From an uncultured Clostridia bacterium (lineage in GTDB: Bacteria; Bacillota; Clostridia; Christensenellales; UBA1242): 64,000 nt of DNA. The stretch spans positions 1 through 64,000 of the forward strand of contig CAKVHC010000003.1 in NCBI GenBank assembly GCA_934747805.1, read 5' to 3'. The translations under genes were made by a program, and so were the position numbers. The notes beneath the pieces are model-generated. The model did no database searches. It was not told the DNA's origin and saw only the letters and a program-made list of their open reading frames with translations. Each line of letters begins with the position of its first letter. The first letter of the stretch is position 1. Of this stretch, positions 1-10,171 are shown one piece after another.

Positions 1-2
1 AT

Positions 3-812
3 ACAGTGGACTTTATGCCGAAAGCAGAAGGTTCATCAAATGAATCAGTTATAACAGACCCTATTGAAAAAGATGAGGATGTGCCAGAGATTGACATCAA
101 TGACCCAACGCAAACAGTGGGTTCGTTATACAATAAGGGAGACAGTGCAAAGGCGTGGCAGACCGCTCACGATCGTTTTTTGACAGCTTCTGGCTATAAG
201 TCTACCATCACCGGCAAAATGAGTTATTATGCTGTGGGTGGGATTGTGAATGTCAACCAGCAGGTTAACACCACACGTATAAGATATACTAACGGCGACC
301 AAATCACCATTTCCAAGGCGAGTGGCACTAAAAACACTCAGGGTGAAACCTATTATGACATGACTCGTAATATGGTGTACGACTATTTTGACGGCGAACT
401 TGTGACCGACAATATTTCACACTGGAAGAGTGTTCGTGGCATTGGGCCTAATACTTTTAACTATGAAATCGACGAGTCCACAATCGCTCAGGAGACTTCG
501 TTTAAAAAGCGTGTCAATGGCAACTACGAGTTCACGATTCAACTTGTAACCAACGGCAAAGCCACTGAAGATTATGCTAAATACATCAACCATTGTGGCA
601 AGTCTATACTTGGCAGCACAATGCCAATCTTCAAATCTAACAAAATAACGTTCACAGTAAACAGCAAAGGCGACTTTGTAAAAATTGTCGCTGAAGATGA
701 ATACTATTTCAATGCTAGCGTAGGTAAGATTTCTGGCACTAGCAAAATCACCGAATCATTCATTGCCTTCAAGCCTTACCCTGTGAGCAAACCATCTTGG
801 CTACAAAAGTAG
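3..812 (+). CDS. Hypothetical protein, 5' truncated
   Basis: The open frame enters from the window edge with no stop before the first codon, so the true start lies outside and the GTG at position 6 should not be trusted. The visible part has an acidic linker (about residues 8-35), followed by a soluble, beta-rich stretch with 'YNKGDSAKAWQ' and many Asn/Thr/Tyr residues. This is compatible with the extracellular domain of a lipoprotein or surface protein. I do not recognise a family. The 3' end overlaps the convergent ZIP gene by 12 bp. Confidence 0.6.
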   Translation, partial: TVDFMPKAEGSSNESVITDPIEKDEDVPEIDINDPTQTVGSLYNKGDSAKAWQTAHDRFLTASGYKSTITGKMSYYAVGGIVNVNQQVNTTRIRYTNGDQITISKASGTKNTQGETYYDMTRNMVYDYFDGELVTDNISHWKSVRGIGPNTFNYEIDESTIAQETSFKKRVNGNYEFTIQLVTNGKATEDYAKYINHCGKSILGSTMPIFKSNKITFTVNSKGDFVKIVAEDEYYFNASVGKISGTSKITESFIAFKPYPVSKPSWLQK

Positions 813-1547
813 GTCAAGCATTGTCATTATAATAAATCCGATTGTCATGCTAATTGTGGCAATCTTTTTATTTTCAATGCAGCTCTCTGGCATAAGGTCG
901 GTCAGCACGACGAATATCATGCAACTGCCTGCGAAACATAGTAAAAGTGGCAACACTGAACTGACAACTGAAGCGAAAACAAACGCCAAAATAGCTCCAA
1001 TCGGCTCAACCAGTCCCGATATAAGCCCGAATTTAAAGGCTTTTTTCTTGTCTTTGCAGTAAGAATACATTGGCAAGCTCACGCTCGCACCTTCAGGCAA
1101 GTTTTGAATGCCAATGCCGATTGCCAGAGCGATTGCACCAGCCAAATTGCCGAGTCCGCCCATTGCAAACGCCACGCCGATGCACATTCCTTCGGGGATA
1201 TTGTGCAAAGTGATTGCCAAAAACATTACTTTCGGTGAAAAAGCCTCTTTTTCCCTCAAAAACACATGTTCGCACACAAACATAAAGACCAATCCCAAAA
1301 CTAGCCCACCAATTATGAACCCCAGTTTGTAACCAATCTTTTCTGGGCATAATTCAAGTGCAGGATTGATGAGGGAGAAGAAACTGCCTGCAATCATCAC
1401 CCCGCCAGCAAACCCTGTGCAAAATGATTCGAGTTTTGGGCTTTCCTTTTTGAGAAAGAACACACTTGTTGCACCGATTATCGTGCAAGATGTGGTGAAA
1501 AATATGCAAAGTGCAAGATAGCCAAACAATGTAAAATCTATATTCAT
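801..1547 (-). CDS. ZIP family divalent metal transporter
   Basis: This 248-residue multipass membrane protein carries the two ZIP metal-binding motifs: HNIPEG (residues 115-120) in TM4 and QNLPEG (148-153) in TM5. The His and Glu residues of these motifs line the transport path in the family. ZIP proteins move Zn(II), Fe(II) or Mn(II) into the cytoplasm, and ZupT is the usual bacterial name. Substrate cannot be read from the sequence. There are about eight hydrophobic segments, the normal size for a bacterial member. The ATG at 1547 has a weak AGAGAT ribosome site. The gene is divergent from pepF and converges with the truncated first gene, so it is probably monocistronic. Confidence 0.88.
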   Translation of the reverse strand: MNIDFTLFGYLALCIFFTTSCTIIGATSVFFLKKESPKLESFCTGFAGGVMIAGSFFSLINPALELCPEKIGYKLGFIIGGLVLGLVFMFVCEHVFLREKEAFSPKVMFLAITLHNIPEGMCIGVAFAMGGLGNLAGAIALAIGIGIQNLPEGASVSLPMYSYCKDKKKAFKFGLISGLVEPIGAILAFVFASVVSSVLPLLLCFAGSCMIFVVLTDLMPESCIENKKIATISMTIGFIIMTMLDLLL

Positions 1548-1571
1548 AATCTCTTTTGTACTCCTAAAAGT

Positions 1572-1600
1572 TTGCCTAAAAATACAAAATATAGTATTCT
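1572..1600 (+). promoter_or_regulatory. Sigma-A-type promoter of pepF
   Basis: TTGCCT (1572-1577), 17-bp spacer, TATTCT (1595-1600). It lies 23 bp before the pepF ATG with an AAGGTG ribosome site in between. Confidence 0.6.
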
Positions 1601-1622
1601 ATAACCATAAAAGGTGTGAAAA

Positions 1623-3380
1623 ATGAAAACTAGAAATGAGATTGAAGCGAAATATAAATGGAATCTGGACGACGTCTGCCTATTGGACGAGGTCGTGAAG
1701 AAAATGGAACAATACTCTCGCCGTGCACCAGAATTGGCCAAGTTTAAAGGGAAATTGGGTGATAAAAAGTCACTTAAGGCTTATCTGAACTTGGATAAAG
1801 AGCTTGATGAGCTGATTGCACCAGCGCTTTTCGTGCTTGGCAACTCAAACAGCGTGGATATGGCAAATGTGGATATTCAGAAAATAATGCAAAAAGCACA
1901 AAACATCTTGCAATCCACAGCTAAATATTCAACTTACGTTTTGCCAGAACTAAATAAATTGCCAAAAGACTATTTGTTGTCACTCACGACCGATTCAGAT
2001 TTTGCCGACTACGACATGTTTTTTAAAGAGATTATTAAGAACTCAAAACACATCGTCAGCAAGCGAATTGCAGATTTTTTGACCAAAATGTCGCAATTTT
2101 TGGGCAGTGAAGGCGAAGTGAGAGATTTGCTTTGCGACAGTGAACTTGAATTTGAGTCAGCGGTGGACTCAAAAGGCGAAAAACACGAACTCAATGAAGC
2201 CTATTATGGCAAATATTTGAGGTCAAGTGATGAAAACTTGCGACACACTGCTCAAGCCAACCTTATGAATGGATATGGCAAATTTAATAAGACGCTTGCC
2301 TGTGCCTACACAGCGCATGTGCATAATGACATTTTCCACGCACGCCTAGCCAAGCACAAGACGGTTTTGGATGCCAGCCTAAACAACGACGACTTAAATC
2401 GTAAGGTCTATGACACACTCATTCGTCAAGTGCATGCCAACATTGATGTCTTGCATTCAACCATTTCCGCTCGTCAAAAGTTGCTTGGTGTGGACAAGAT
2501 TCATTTCTGGGATATGAGTGCGCCTTGGTGCGAAGTTAATCAAAACTACACCATCGACGAGATGAAAGATTTAGTATTAAAGGCAGTAAGTCCATTAGGC
2601 AAAGAATACGTCGATTTGGTGAAGATGAAATACTCCGACCAATCTATCGACTACTTGCCAAATAAGGACAAGACCACAGGAGCGTATTGCAGCTACAATC
2701 ACGGCTCGAAAGCGGTCATAATGATGAACTTTGACGGCACATTCGACTCGGTTGACACCCTAGCACACGAGATGGGACACGCCATAAACAATGAACTTAT
2801 AGAACGCAGTCAGCCGTCCACCAAAGCGGATAACGGCATATTCCTTGCCGAGATTGCCAGCACGGTGAATGAGCTTTTGCTATACAATTACATGATTTCC
2901 ACAGCCAAATCAAAAATGGAAAAAGATGTGTATATTATGAAAATTCTGAACATGTATATGTCCACAATCTTCACTCAGACATTGTACAGCGAATTTGAGC
3001 ATTATGCCCACACCGAGCTAGAAAAAGGCAACGCTCTAACATACGAAGACTACAACAAAAAGTATTACAATCTTGCCAAAGAGTATTACAAAGACTCGGT
3101 CGAAGTGCCGGACTACATGGGTTATTATTGGGCACGCATTCCGCATTTCTATCGTTCATATTATGTGTTTAAATATGCAACGGGCATGACCTGTGCACTT
3201 GCAATCGTATCAAACATTTTCAAAGACGGCACTTTTGCAAAAAAATACTTAGATTTCTTGCGTGTAGGCGGGTCAAAGCTGCCGCTGGATGCACTCAATG
3301 ACATTGGCATCGATTTAACCACTGACAAGCCATATAAACAAGCGTTTGACTACGCACGTGAACTCATAAAACAAATTTAA
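1623..3380 (+). CDS. pepF: Oligoendopeptidase F, M3B metallopeptidase
   Basis: Cytoplasmic zinc oligopeptidase of 585 residues that degrades short peptides. The gluzincin motif HEMGH is at residues 382-386 (TLAHEMGHAINNE), and the third zinc ligand is expected at Glu410 in 'FLAEIAST'. The long helical N-terminal half and a C-terminal PepF-type region (GYYWARIPHFYRSYYVFKYATG) match the family, whose usual length is about 600. The start follows an AAGGTG ribosome site. Transcription is from its own promoter, divergent from the ZIP gene. No signal peptide is visible. The exact peptide specificity cannot be deduced. Confidence 0.93.
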   Translation: MKTRNEIEAKYKWNLDDVCLLDEVVKKMEQYSRRAPELAKFKGKLGDKKSLKAYLNLDKELDELIAPALFVLGNSNSVDMANVDIQKIMQKAQNILQSTAKYSTYVLPELNKLPKDYLLSLTTDSDFADYDMFFKEIIKNSKHIVSKRIADFLTKMSQFLGSEGEVRDLLCDSELEFESAVDSKGEKHELNEAYYGKYLRSSDENLRHTAQANLMNGYGKFNKTLACAYTAHVHNDIFHARLAKHKTVLDASLNNDDLNRKVYDTLIRQVHANIDVLHSTISARQKLLGVDKIHFWDMSAPWCEVNQNYTIDEMKDLVLKAVSPLGKEYVDLVKMKYSDQSIDYLPNKDKTTGAYCSYNHGSKAVIMMNFDGTFDSVDTLAHEMGHAINNELIERSQPSTKADNGIFLAEIASTVNELLLYNYMISTAKSKMEKDVYIMKILNMYMSTIFTQTLYSEFEHYAHTELEKGNALTYEDYNKKYYNLAKEYYKDSVEVPDYMGYYWARIPHFYRSYYVFKYATGMTCALAIVSNIFKDGTFAKKYLDFLRVGGSKLPLDALNDIGIDLTTDKPYKQAFDYARELIKQI

Positions 3381-3388
3381 CGAAATGG

Positions 3389-3416
3389 TTGCAAATTGTT
3401 TGCTTTGTGATATAAT
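3389..3416 (+). promoter_or_regulatory. Promoter of the 3436-8945 gene group
   Basis: TTGCAA (3389-3394), 16-bp spacer, TATAAT (3411-3416), followed by an AAGGAG ribosome site before the ATG at 3436. It could drive the two small genes and uvrBA as one operon. Confidence 0.65.
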
Positions 3417-3435
3417 TAACATTTAAGGAGAAATT

Positions 3436-3795
3436 ATGGCGCAAGACTTGTCAATGAAGTTGTTTGAAATATTATACAAGTTCAATCCAACTGCGAATTA
3501 TAGAGTAATAAGTTTTGAAGATGTGACGAATGAATGGCACGAAAAAACTCAATTTGCGCAGTTTGTGGACGAGCTTATAGACAATGAATTTATCTCTTGC
3601 AAATATCGTGACAGCGAAAACATTTGCTACACTTGTCTAAAAAAGCCTGTAAGTCTGCCTGTTATGGCAAAACTTGGCATAAAAACGGCAAGTGTGAAAA
3701 ATACTAAAGTTGGAAAGAATTTGTTTATCCAAAGTTTGGTCGGCTTTATCTCCAGTTTTTTGGGAGCGTTGATTGCGTTGCTTATTATTAGATAG
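3436..3795 (+). CDS. Small protein with C-terminal membrane anchor
   Basis: 119 residues of unknown function. Residues 1-90 are a soluble, mixed helix/strand domain that could be a small winged-helix-like fold (inference only). Residues about 96-118 form one hydrophobic helix (GFISSFLGALIALLIIR), giving a tail-anchored layout with the domain in the cytoplasm. The gene has a strong AAGGAG ribosome site. It is followed immediately by a gene of the same size and layout, so the two are likely paralogues. Their position directly before uvrBA may mean only shared transcription. Confidence 0.7.
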   Translation: MAQDLSMKLFEILYKFNPTANYRVISFEDVTNEWHEKTQFAQFVDELIDNEFISCKYRDSENICYTCLKKPVSLPVMAKLGIKTASVKNTKVGKNLFIQSLVGFISSFLGALIALLIIR

Positions 3796-3801
3796 GTGAG
3801 T

Positions 3802-4158
3802 ATGTTAAACAGTAAAGAAAAATATGTAATGAAATACCTGTACCAGAAGTGTATGGGCAAGAAGAGTAATTTAATCACTCCACGTGAAGTGATTAGTTTT
3901 GTCAGCGATAAATATATTTTGACTAACACCGACCTTGACCAAATTATGACCAACCTTGCCTTCGACAATTACATTGACCTGACCCGCACCGACCGAAAGG
4001 GTGAACCTGTGTTCTGCGTTTCGCTCAAAACAAAGGGAGAAGGGTTTTATCGTGAACTCACCAATAGCAAGCGAACTTGGTATTTTCTCATTACACGAAC
4101 GGTCATCCTTGCCGTTATCAGTTTTATAATCGGTCTTATTCTTAGATGGGTTTTCTAG
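3802..4158 (+). CDS. Small tail-anchored protein, paralogue of upstream gene
   Basis: About 118 residues beginning MLNSKEKYVMKYLYQK. The ATG at 3802 is preferred over an in-frame GTG at 3796 because AGGTGA at 3794-3799 then serves as ribosome site. As in the preceding gene, a soluble N-terminal domain of about 90 residues ('PREVISFVSDKYILTNTDLDQIM') precedes one C-terminal helix (about 97-117). Function is unknown. Tandem duplication is the simplest explanation for the pair. Confidence 0.7.
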   Translation: MLNSKEKYVMKYLYQKCMGKKSNLITPREVISFVSDKYILTNTDLDQIMTNLAFDNYIDLTRTDRKGEPVFCVSLKTKGEGFYRELTNSKRTWYFLITRTVILAVISFIIGLILRWVF

Positions 4159-4167
4159 GAGGGCGGC

Positions 4168-6123
4168 ATGGATAAATTTGAATTAGTTTCTTCATATCAG
4201 CCTACAGGCGACCAGCCAGAAGCCATCGACGCACTCGTTCAAGGGGTGCAAAATGGCCTTAGCGGACAAGTTTTGAAAGGTGTCACTGGCAGTGGCAAAA
4301 CCTTTACAATGGCAAACGTTATTGCCAAACTAAACCGACCAACCCTAGTGCTAGCACATAACAAGACTTTGGCAGCACAACTCTGCAACGAGTTTAGAGA
4401 GTTTTTTCCACACAACCATGTGGAATTTTTTGTCAGTTATTATGACTATTATCAGCCTGAAGCATACATTGTTTCAACCGATACATATATCGAAAAGGAC
4501 ATGTCAATCAATGACGAAATAGACAAACTTCGTCACAGCGCCACTGCAAGTCTGCTCACTCACCGTGACACAATCGTTGTGGCCAGTGTTTCGTGCATAT
4601 ATGGTTTGGGTGCACCAGAAGAGTATTACAATCTTCAGATTCCAATCCGTGAGGGCGAAGAAATCAACCGAGATGAACTTATTCGCCGCCTAATAGACAT
4701 TCAATATCAGCGTAACGATGTGGACTTTCAGCGTAGTACATTTAGAGCAAAGGGCGATGTCCTAGACATTTTCCCAGCAGACTCGAGTGAACGTGCCATA
4801 AGAGTAGAGTTCTTTGGCGATACAGTTGAGCGTATCAGTGAATTTGACCCAACTACAGGTCACAGATACAACGACCTGACCTACATTAGCATTTTCCCAG
4901 CCAGTCACTATGCGGTGGGCAGTGCAAAACTACAACAAGCCCTGCAAAACATACAACAAGATATGGAAGAGCAGGTTAAGTATTTCGAAAGTCAAGGCAA
5001 GCTCATTGAAGCGCAACGCATTCGTGAGCGTGTAAACTACGACATTGAAATGATGCGAGAAATGGGATACTGCTCAGGCATCGAAAACTATAGCAGATAT
5101 TTCGACGGACGAAAGCCAGGCGAACCCCCATTCACACTTTTGGACTATTTCCCAGAAGATTTCATTCTTTTTGTGGATGAAAGCCATATCACGTTGCCAC
5201 AGATTCGAGGAATGTTTAACGGTGACCGTGCACGTAAAACCGCACTCGTTGACTACGGTTTCCGTTTGCCAAGCGCATATGACAACCGACCACTCAATTT
5301 TGACGAGTTTAACGCTCGCATCAAGCAAACAATATATTGCTCCGCCACTCCGAACGAGTACGAACTTTCACTCAGTGGTCAAGTGGTGGAACAAGTCATT
5401 CGTCCGACATTCTTGCTTGACCCAGAAATTGAAGTCCGCAAGACTGAAGGTCAGATTGATGACCTTTACAGCGAAATACAGAAAGTGTTAGCCAATCAAG
5501 GCAAAATATTGGTCGTGACTCTCACCAAGAAAATGGCGGAGAACTTGACGTCATATTTTGCGGAGAACGGACTAAGAGTCAAATATCTACACAGTGATAT
5601 CGACACAATGGAACGAGTGAAAATTTTGAACGCACTCCGGAATGACGACTTTGATGTGCTGATTGGCATCAACCTTTTGCGTGAAGGACTAGATTTGCCA
5701 GAGGTGCAACTTGTGGCAATACTTGATGCGGACAAAGAAGGCTTTTTACGAAGCGACACCTCGCTTATTCAGACGATTGGTCGTGCAGCCAGAAATGACA
5801 AAGGTCACGTCATCATGTATGCGGACAACATAACGGGGAGCATGCAACGTGCCATTGAAGAAACCAATCGTCGCCGTGAATTGCAGATGCATTACAATGA
5901 AACACATAACGTTAAGCCAAAGACTATCGTTAAGTCGATTAACGACAGCTTGCACATTGTCAAGGAAGCAGATGTCACATTCACAGACAAGAAAGACATT
6001 ATTAATCAGATTGAAAAACTCAAAGGACTTATGCAACAGGCTAGCGGTGCACTAGACTTTGAACGAGCAATTGAACTGCGTGAGCAGATTTCAAAACTAA
6101 AAGCAAAATTAAAGAAGAAGTAG
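4168..6123 (+). CDS. uvrB: Excinuclease ABC subunit B
   Basis: DNA helicase-like subunit of nucleotide excision repair, 651 residues. It receives damaged DNA from UvrA, verifies the lesion and recruits UvrC. Seen in the sequence: Walker A GVTGSGKT (38-45), the tyrosine-rich beta-hairpin region around '[11 protein letters not shown]', 'FVDESH' Walker B, helicase motif VI 'QTIGRAARN', and a C-terminal UvrC-binding UVR domain ([20 protein letters not shown]). Length is typical. An AGGAGGG ribosome site precedes the ATG. It is followed five bases later by uvrA, the usual uvrBA order; uvrC is not in the window. Confidence 0.98.
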   Translation: MDKFELVSSYQPTGDQPEAIDALVQGVQNGLSGQVLKGVTGSGKTFTMANVIAKLNRPTLVLAHNKTLAAQLCNEFREFFPHNHVEFFVSYYDYYQPEAYIVSTDTYIEKDMSINDEIDKLRHSATASLLTHRDTIVVASVSCIYGLGAPEEYYNLQIPIREGEEINRDELIRRLIDIQYQRNDVDFQRSTFRAKGDVLDIFPADSSERAIRVEFFGDTVERISEFDPTTGHRYNDLTYISIFPASHYAVGSAKLQQALQNIQQDMEEQVKYFESQGKLIEAQRIRERVNYDIEMMREMGYCSGIENYSRYFDGRKPGEPPFTLLDYFPEDFILFVDESHITLPQIRGMFNGDRARKTALVDYGFRLPSAYDNRPLNFDEFNARIKQTIYCSATPNEYELSLSGQVVEQVIRPTFLLDPEIEVRKTEGQIDDLYSEIQKVLANQGKILVVTLTKKMAENLTSYFAENGLRVKYLHSDIDTMERVKILNALRNDDFDVLIGINLLREGLDLPEVQLVAILDADKEGFLRSDTSLIQTIGRAARNDKGHVIMYADNITGSMQRAIEETNRRRELQMHYNETHNVKPKTIVKSINDSLHIVKEADVTFTDKKDIINQIEKLKGLMQQASGALDFERAIELREQISKLKAKLKKK

Positions 6124-6128
6124 GAAAT

Positions 6129-8945
6129 ATGTTAGAAAATATTACCATAAAAGGTGCAAAAGAAAACAACCTTAAAAATATAGATTTAACCATTCCACGC
6201 AACAAACTCGTTGTGTTTACGGGCGTGAGCGGTTGTGGTAAGTCAACACTTGCATTCGACACCATATTTGCCGAAGGACAACGCAGATATGTGGAGAGTT
6301 TGTCTGCTTACGCACGTATGTTTTTGGGTCAGGTGCAAAAGCCAAATGTGGACAGCATTGACGGACTTAGCCCAGCCATAAGCATCGACCAAAAATCCAC
6401 CAACAACAACCCTCGCAGTACAGTTGGCACAATCACTGAGATTTACGACTATTTGCGTCTGTTGTTTGCACGCATTGGCAAACCATATTGCCCAAAATGT
6501 GGCAAAGCAATCTCCATGCAATCGCTTGACCAAATCGTAGATAAGGTTATGGCTTTTGGAGATGGCAGCAAGGTGATGATTCTCTCGCCAGTTATTCGTG
6601 GACAAAAAGGCTCGCATGAAAAAGAGATTGCCGAGTATAAAAAGAGCGGCTTTGTGCGTCTTATTGTGGACGGAGAAATGCTAACATTTGATGACGAAAT
6701 CTCGCTCAGCAAGACCAAACGCCACGACGTCAGCATTGTCATTGACCGAATTGTTATCAAGGCAGGCGTTGAGAAGCGACTCACCGAATCGGTGGAAAAA
6801 GCACTCGAACTCGCCAACGGAATTGTCGTTGCCAATGTGGACGGCGAAGACCGACTTTTCTCGACCAAATATGCCTGCACAGATTGTGGCATAAGCATGC
6901 CAGATATCGAACCAGCATTTTTTAGTTTCAACTCGACACAAGGTGCTTGTCCAAAGTGCAGCGGACTCGGTTACGTGATGAAAATAGGCGAGGAAGCCGT
7001 GGTCATGAATGCCAATCTTTCTCTCGCAGAAGGTGCGCTATACGCTAGCGGTTGGAATATGTATGGCGAAGGCTATGGAATGAAAGTGTTTAGATATTTG
7101 GCAGACAAATATAAGTTTGATATAAACACGCCATACAAAGATTTGCCTAAAGAAATCCGTCAAATGCTCGTTTATGGCGAACCAGAAGCCAAAGGTCATG
7201 ACTATCCAATGTCTCAGGTTATTTCTAAGGGCTCTCCATATGAGGGCATGGTGCCAAATTTGCTTAGAAAATATCGGGAAACCAAGAGCGACTACATTCG
7301 TGACGAGATTGCTTCGCTTATGAGTGAAGACGAATGCCCTGAGTGTCACGGCAAGCGACTCAATCCACTTGCACTCAGCATCAAGATTGCCGACAAAAAT
7401 ATCGTGGAGCTCACAGACATGAGCATTGGCGCTTTAAAAACATTCTTTGAAGAATTGCCACTCAATCAAACAGATAGTCGAATAGCTGAGAGCATTTTGC
7501 ACGAGATTAATGCTCGACTCAAATTTTTGATTGACGTCGGCTTGAAATATTTGAGCCTAAGCCGTAGCGCAGGCAGTCTGTCTGGCGGTGAGTCACAGCG
7601 TATTCGCCTTGCCACCCAAATCGGCAGCGGACTTACTGGCGTTGTCTATATTTTGGACGAGCCAAGCATTGGCTTGCACCAGCGAGATAATGAGCGACTT
7701 TTGAATAGCCTAAAAGGCTTGAGAGATATTGGCAATAGCCTGATCGTTGTTGAGCACGACGAGGACACAATGCGTGAAGCAGATTATCTCGTAGACATTG
7801 GGCCATACGCTGGCGTGCACGGTGGCGAAATCGTGGCGCAAGGCTCATTGCAAGACATTATCAACGAGCCACGCAGCATAACAGGCCAATTCTTGTCCGG
7901 CAAACAAAAGATTGAGATTCCAACTCACCGCAAGAAGACAAATCAAGGGTTTATCGAACTCAACGGTGCAACGATGCACAATTTGAAGAATGTGAATGTC
8001 AAGATTCCAAAGGGTGTTTTGACCTGCATTACAGGTGTGAGTGGCAGCGGCAAGAGTACGCTCATTAACGACATACTTTATCCAACGCTCAACAACACTT
8101 TCAACCGCACCAACTATGCTGTGGGCGACTGCAAGGAAATTAAAGGACTTGAAGGCTTGGACAAGGTGATTGCCATTGACCAAACTCCAATCGGCCGCAC
8201 TCCTCGTTCAAACCCAGCCACATATTCGGGCGTGTTCACCAAAATACGTGAGCTTTTCGCAGCGACCCCAGAAGCCAAAGAACGTGGCTTTGATATGGGC
8301 AGATTCAGTTTCAACCTAGAAGGCGGTCGTTGTGGTGCTTGCGACGGCGACGGCGTGAAAAAAGTGAAAATGTATTTCTTGCCAGACGTTTACGTGCCTT
8401 GCGAAGTGTGTGAAGGCAAGCGTTACAATCGTGAAGTCTTGTCCGTGCATTACAAGGGCAAAAACATTTACGAAGTGCTCGAAATGACTGTCGAAGAAGC
8501 CTTGTCGTTCTTTGAAAATATTCCAACTATCAAATCTAGATTGCAGACAATGTACGACGTGGGCTTGGGCTATATGAAACTCGGTCAGCCAGCCACTACA
8601 ATCAGCGGTGGCGAAGCACAAAGGCTAAAGCTGGCAACTGAACTTTGCCGTCGTGGCACAGGCTCGACTGTGTATATTTTGGACGAGCCAACCACCGGCT
8701 TGCATATGTATGACGTGAAGAAACTGATCACCGTTTTGCAAAGGTTTGTTGACGGCGGAAACACTGTAATCGTCATTGAACACAACCTTGACGTCATCAA
8801 AGTAGCAGACTATATCATCGACCTAGGCCCAGAAGGCGGTGACGAAGGCGGTCGCATTGTGGCCACGGGCACTCCAGAGCAAGTCGCAAAAGTAGACACT
8901 AGTTACACCGGTCAATTCTTGAAAAAGATTTTAAATAAAAAATAA
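6129..8945 (+). CDS. uvrA: Excinuclease ABC subunit A
   Basis: Damage-recognition ATPase of nucleotide excision repair, 938 residues. It contains two ABC modules: Walker A GVSGCGKST (32-40) and GVSGSGKST in the second half. Each has its LSGGE/ISGGE signature (SLSGGESQRIRLA, TISGGEAQRLKLA) and DEPS/DEPT Walker B. Zinc-finger cysteines CPKC, CTDC/CPKC, CPEC and CGAC/CEVC are visible. It forms the UvrA2B2 loading complex with the product of the gene just upstream. The two genes are separated by five bases and end at a strong intrinsic terminator. No LexA/DinR-type operator was recognised upstream of the group. Confidence 0.98.
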   Translation: MLENITIKGAKENNLKNIDLTIPRNKLVVFTGVSGCGKSTLAFDTIFAEGQRRYVESLSAYARMFLGQVQKPNVDSIDGLSPAISIDQKSTNNNPRSTVGTITEIYDYLRLLFARIGKPYCPKCGKAISMQSLDQIVDKVMAFGDGSKVMILSPVIRGQKGSHEKEIAEYKKSGFVRLIVDGEMLTFDDEISLSKTKRHDVSIVIDRIVIKAGVEKRLTESVEKALELANGIVVANVDGEDRLFSTKYACTDCGISMPDIEPAFFSFNSTQGACPKCSGLGYVMKIGEEAVVMNANLSLAEGALYASGWNMYGEGYGMKVFRYLADKYKFDINTPYKDLPKEIRQMLVYGEPEAKGHDYPMSQVISKGSPYEGMVPNLLRKYRETKSDYIRDEIASLMSEDECPECHGKRLNPLALSIKIADKNIVELTDMSIGALKTFFEELPLNQTDSRIAESILHEINARLKFLIDVGLKYLSLSRSAGSLSGGESQRIRLATQIGSGLTGVVYILDEPSIGLHQRDNERLLNSLKGLRDIGNSLIVVEHDEDTMREADYLVDIGPYAGVHGGEIVAQGSLQDIINEPRSITGQFLSGKQKIEIPTHRKKTNQGFIELNGATMHNLKNVNVKIPKGVLTCITGVSGSGKSTLINDILYPTLNNTFNRTNYAVGDCKEIKGLEGLDKVIAIDQTPIGRTPRSNPATYSGVFTKIRELFAATPEAKERGFDMGRFSFNLEGGRCGACDGDGVKKVKMYFLPDVYVPCEVCEGKRYNREVLSVHYKGKNIYEVLEMTVEEALSFFENIPTIKSRLQTMYDVGLGYMKLGQPATTISGGEAQRLKLATELCRRGTGSTVYILDEPTTGLHMYDVKKLITVLQRFVDGGNTVIVIEHNLDVIKVADYIIDLGPEGGDEGGRIVATGTPEQVAKVDTSYTGQFLKKILNKK

Positions 8946-8966
8946 GCCACACGGCTTATTTTTTTT
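8941..8966 (+). terminator. Intrinsic terminator after uvrA
   Basis: Stem AATAAGCC/GGCTTATT with loop ACAC (8949-8952) and a following T run. It overlaps the uvrA stop codon. Confidence 0.9.
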
Positions 8967-9037
8967 GTATCTAGACTACTTTCGTGTTGCGACATTTTGC
9001 ACTGAAAAAGGTCTCAAAGTGGGCACTTAATTTTACT

Positions 9038-9424
9038 TTATAATATGTTTTCAAAGTTGAAACTGATCATATGACCTAGATAGTCCATATTTTCACGCAG
9101 GAGTAGGGCGTAGGTTTGACAATCGGCAAGGTTGTCATTGCGCACACTGGCTTTGAGATAGCCGATATAGTCACCGATATTGGACATATCTTTGTGACTT
9201 ACCACCAAACAGAGCGTTTTTTCACGTTTTAGCCAGTATTTTTCAATGTTATCCACTTGCTGTGACAATTTATCTGTCACAGTAGTTTGCGTGCTAATTT
9301 CGGTGTAAATTTCATCACATTTTACATTCATAACGTCAATCGTGCTGTAAATGTACAGCACTTCCCAAACAGCAAGTCCAATAATGCCTAAGGTGATTAC
9401 GATTACAGCAATTATGCGTTTCAT
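9038..9424 (-). CDS. DUF4363-type membrane-anchored protein
   Basis: 128 residues: an N-terminal membrane helix (about 4-26, 'IIAVIVITLGIIGLAVWEV') and an extracytoplasmic helical domain. This matches the DUF4363 proteins that Clostridia encode directly after a DUF421 (YetF-type) membrane protein. The ATG overlaps the stop of the DUF421 gene by 4 bp (ATGA), indicating translational coupling and probably a shared complex. The molecular role of the pair is not known. Its promoter must lie upstream of the DUF421 gene. Confidence 0.8.
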   Translation of the reverse strand: MKRIIAVIVITLGIIGLAVWEVLYIYSTIDVMNVKCDEIYTEISTQTTVTDKLSQQVDNIEKYWLKREKTLCLVVSHKDMSNIGDYIGYLKASVRNDNLADCQTYALLLRENMDYLGHMISFNFENIL

Positions 9425-10128
9425 TTGCCACCTCCATAGTTAAAACTGATAAAAGGTTTGTTTTTGGTCTGCAAATAGACGTTGTTGGACATATCTATTG
9501 TCATTGCGACGACGTCTTTGAGTTTTGTCACCTTTTTGCTACGCAAGATTGACTCGATTTCGTCTTGTGACTTGCCCGATTGCTTCACCATTTCGCTGTT
9601 GAGTTGTCCGTCGCTTATGACCAAATATGGTATCTTTGGCGGTGGGTTGTTGACGTTAATGTCCTTGGCTTGAGCAGGGGTTGCCTCAGCAGTTGGCAGC
9701 ACGGATAGTTTGCCGTTGGTTTCCACAATGGCGTATTCGATTTGAGATAGGTCAAAATATCCCAACTCACGCAACGATTCTTGTAAATCGTCCACAGTCA
9801 TATTGAGTTGTTTAATTTTTTTGTAGTCGATTCCTTTTGGATTTATAACGATGACAGGTGAGCCGCTGATGACCGTTCGCACGACAATGCTTTTGCGGGA
9901 TAAAAAGGTCAGCACAAAGTGAATGATGACCAGCACGGCAAGTGGCAGAAGCCCATTAATAAGTGGGATTCCGCTGTCTGACATCGGCATCGTGGCCAAG
10001 TCGGCGATAATAAGCGTAATAACCAACTCAAATGGTTGCATTTCACCGATTTGCCTTTTGCCCATAATGCGTAAAAACACCAGTACGACAAAATATATTA
10101 TAAAAACACGAACTATGCTTACAAACAT
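9421..10128 (-). CDS. DUF421 (YetF/YdfR-type) membrane protein
   Basis: 235 residues: three N-terminal membrane helices (about 1-80), then the conserved DUF421 cytoplasmic domain with 'RTVISGSPVIVINPKGIDY', 'MTVDDLQESLRELGY' and 'VETNGKLSVLP'. YetF-type proteins in Bacillus are tied to spore membrane or envelope functions, but no biochemical activity is established here. A terminator between it and spoVB suggests its own transcription start, although I could not identify a convincing promoter or Shine-Dalgarno. It is coupled to the DUF4363 gene. Confidence 0.88.
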   Translation of the reverse strand: MFVSIVRVFIIYFVVLVFLRIMGKRQIGEMQPFELVITLIIADLATMPMSDSGIPLINGLLPLAVLVIIHFVLTFLSRKSIVVRTVISGSPVIVINPKGIDYKKIKQLNMTVDDLQESLRELGYFDLSQIEYAIVETNGKLSVLPTAEATPAQAKDINVNNPPPKIPYLVISDGQLNSEMVKQSGKSQDEIESILRSKKVTKLKDVVAMTIDMSNNVYLQTKNKPFISFNYGGGK

Positions 10129-10149
10129 AACACAATTTTTGCCAAAAAG

Positions 10150-10171
10150 AAAAAGGCTAAACCGCCTTTTT
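10150..10171 (-). terminator. Terminator of the spoVB-like gene
   Basis: Stem AAAAAGGC/GCCTTTTT with a 6-nt loop. Read on the minus strand it overlaps the stop codon of the flippase gene and ends in a T run. Confidence 0.75.
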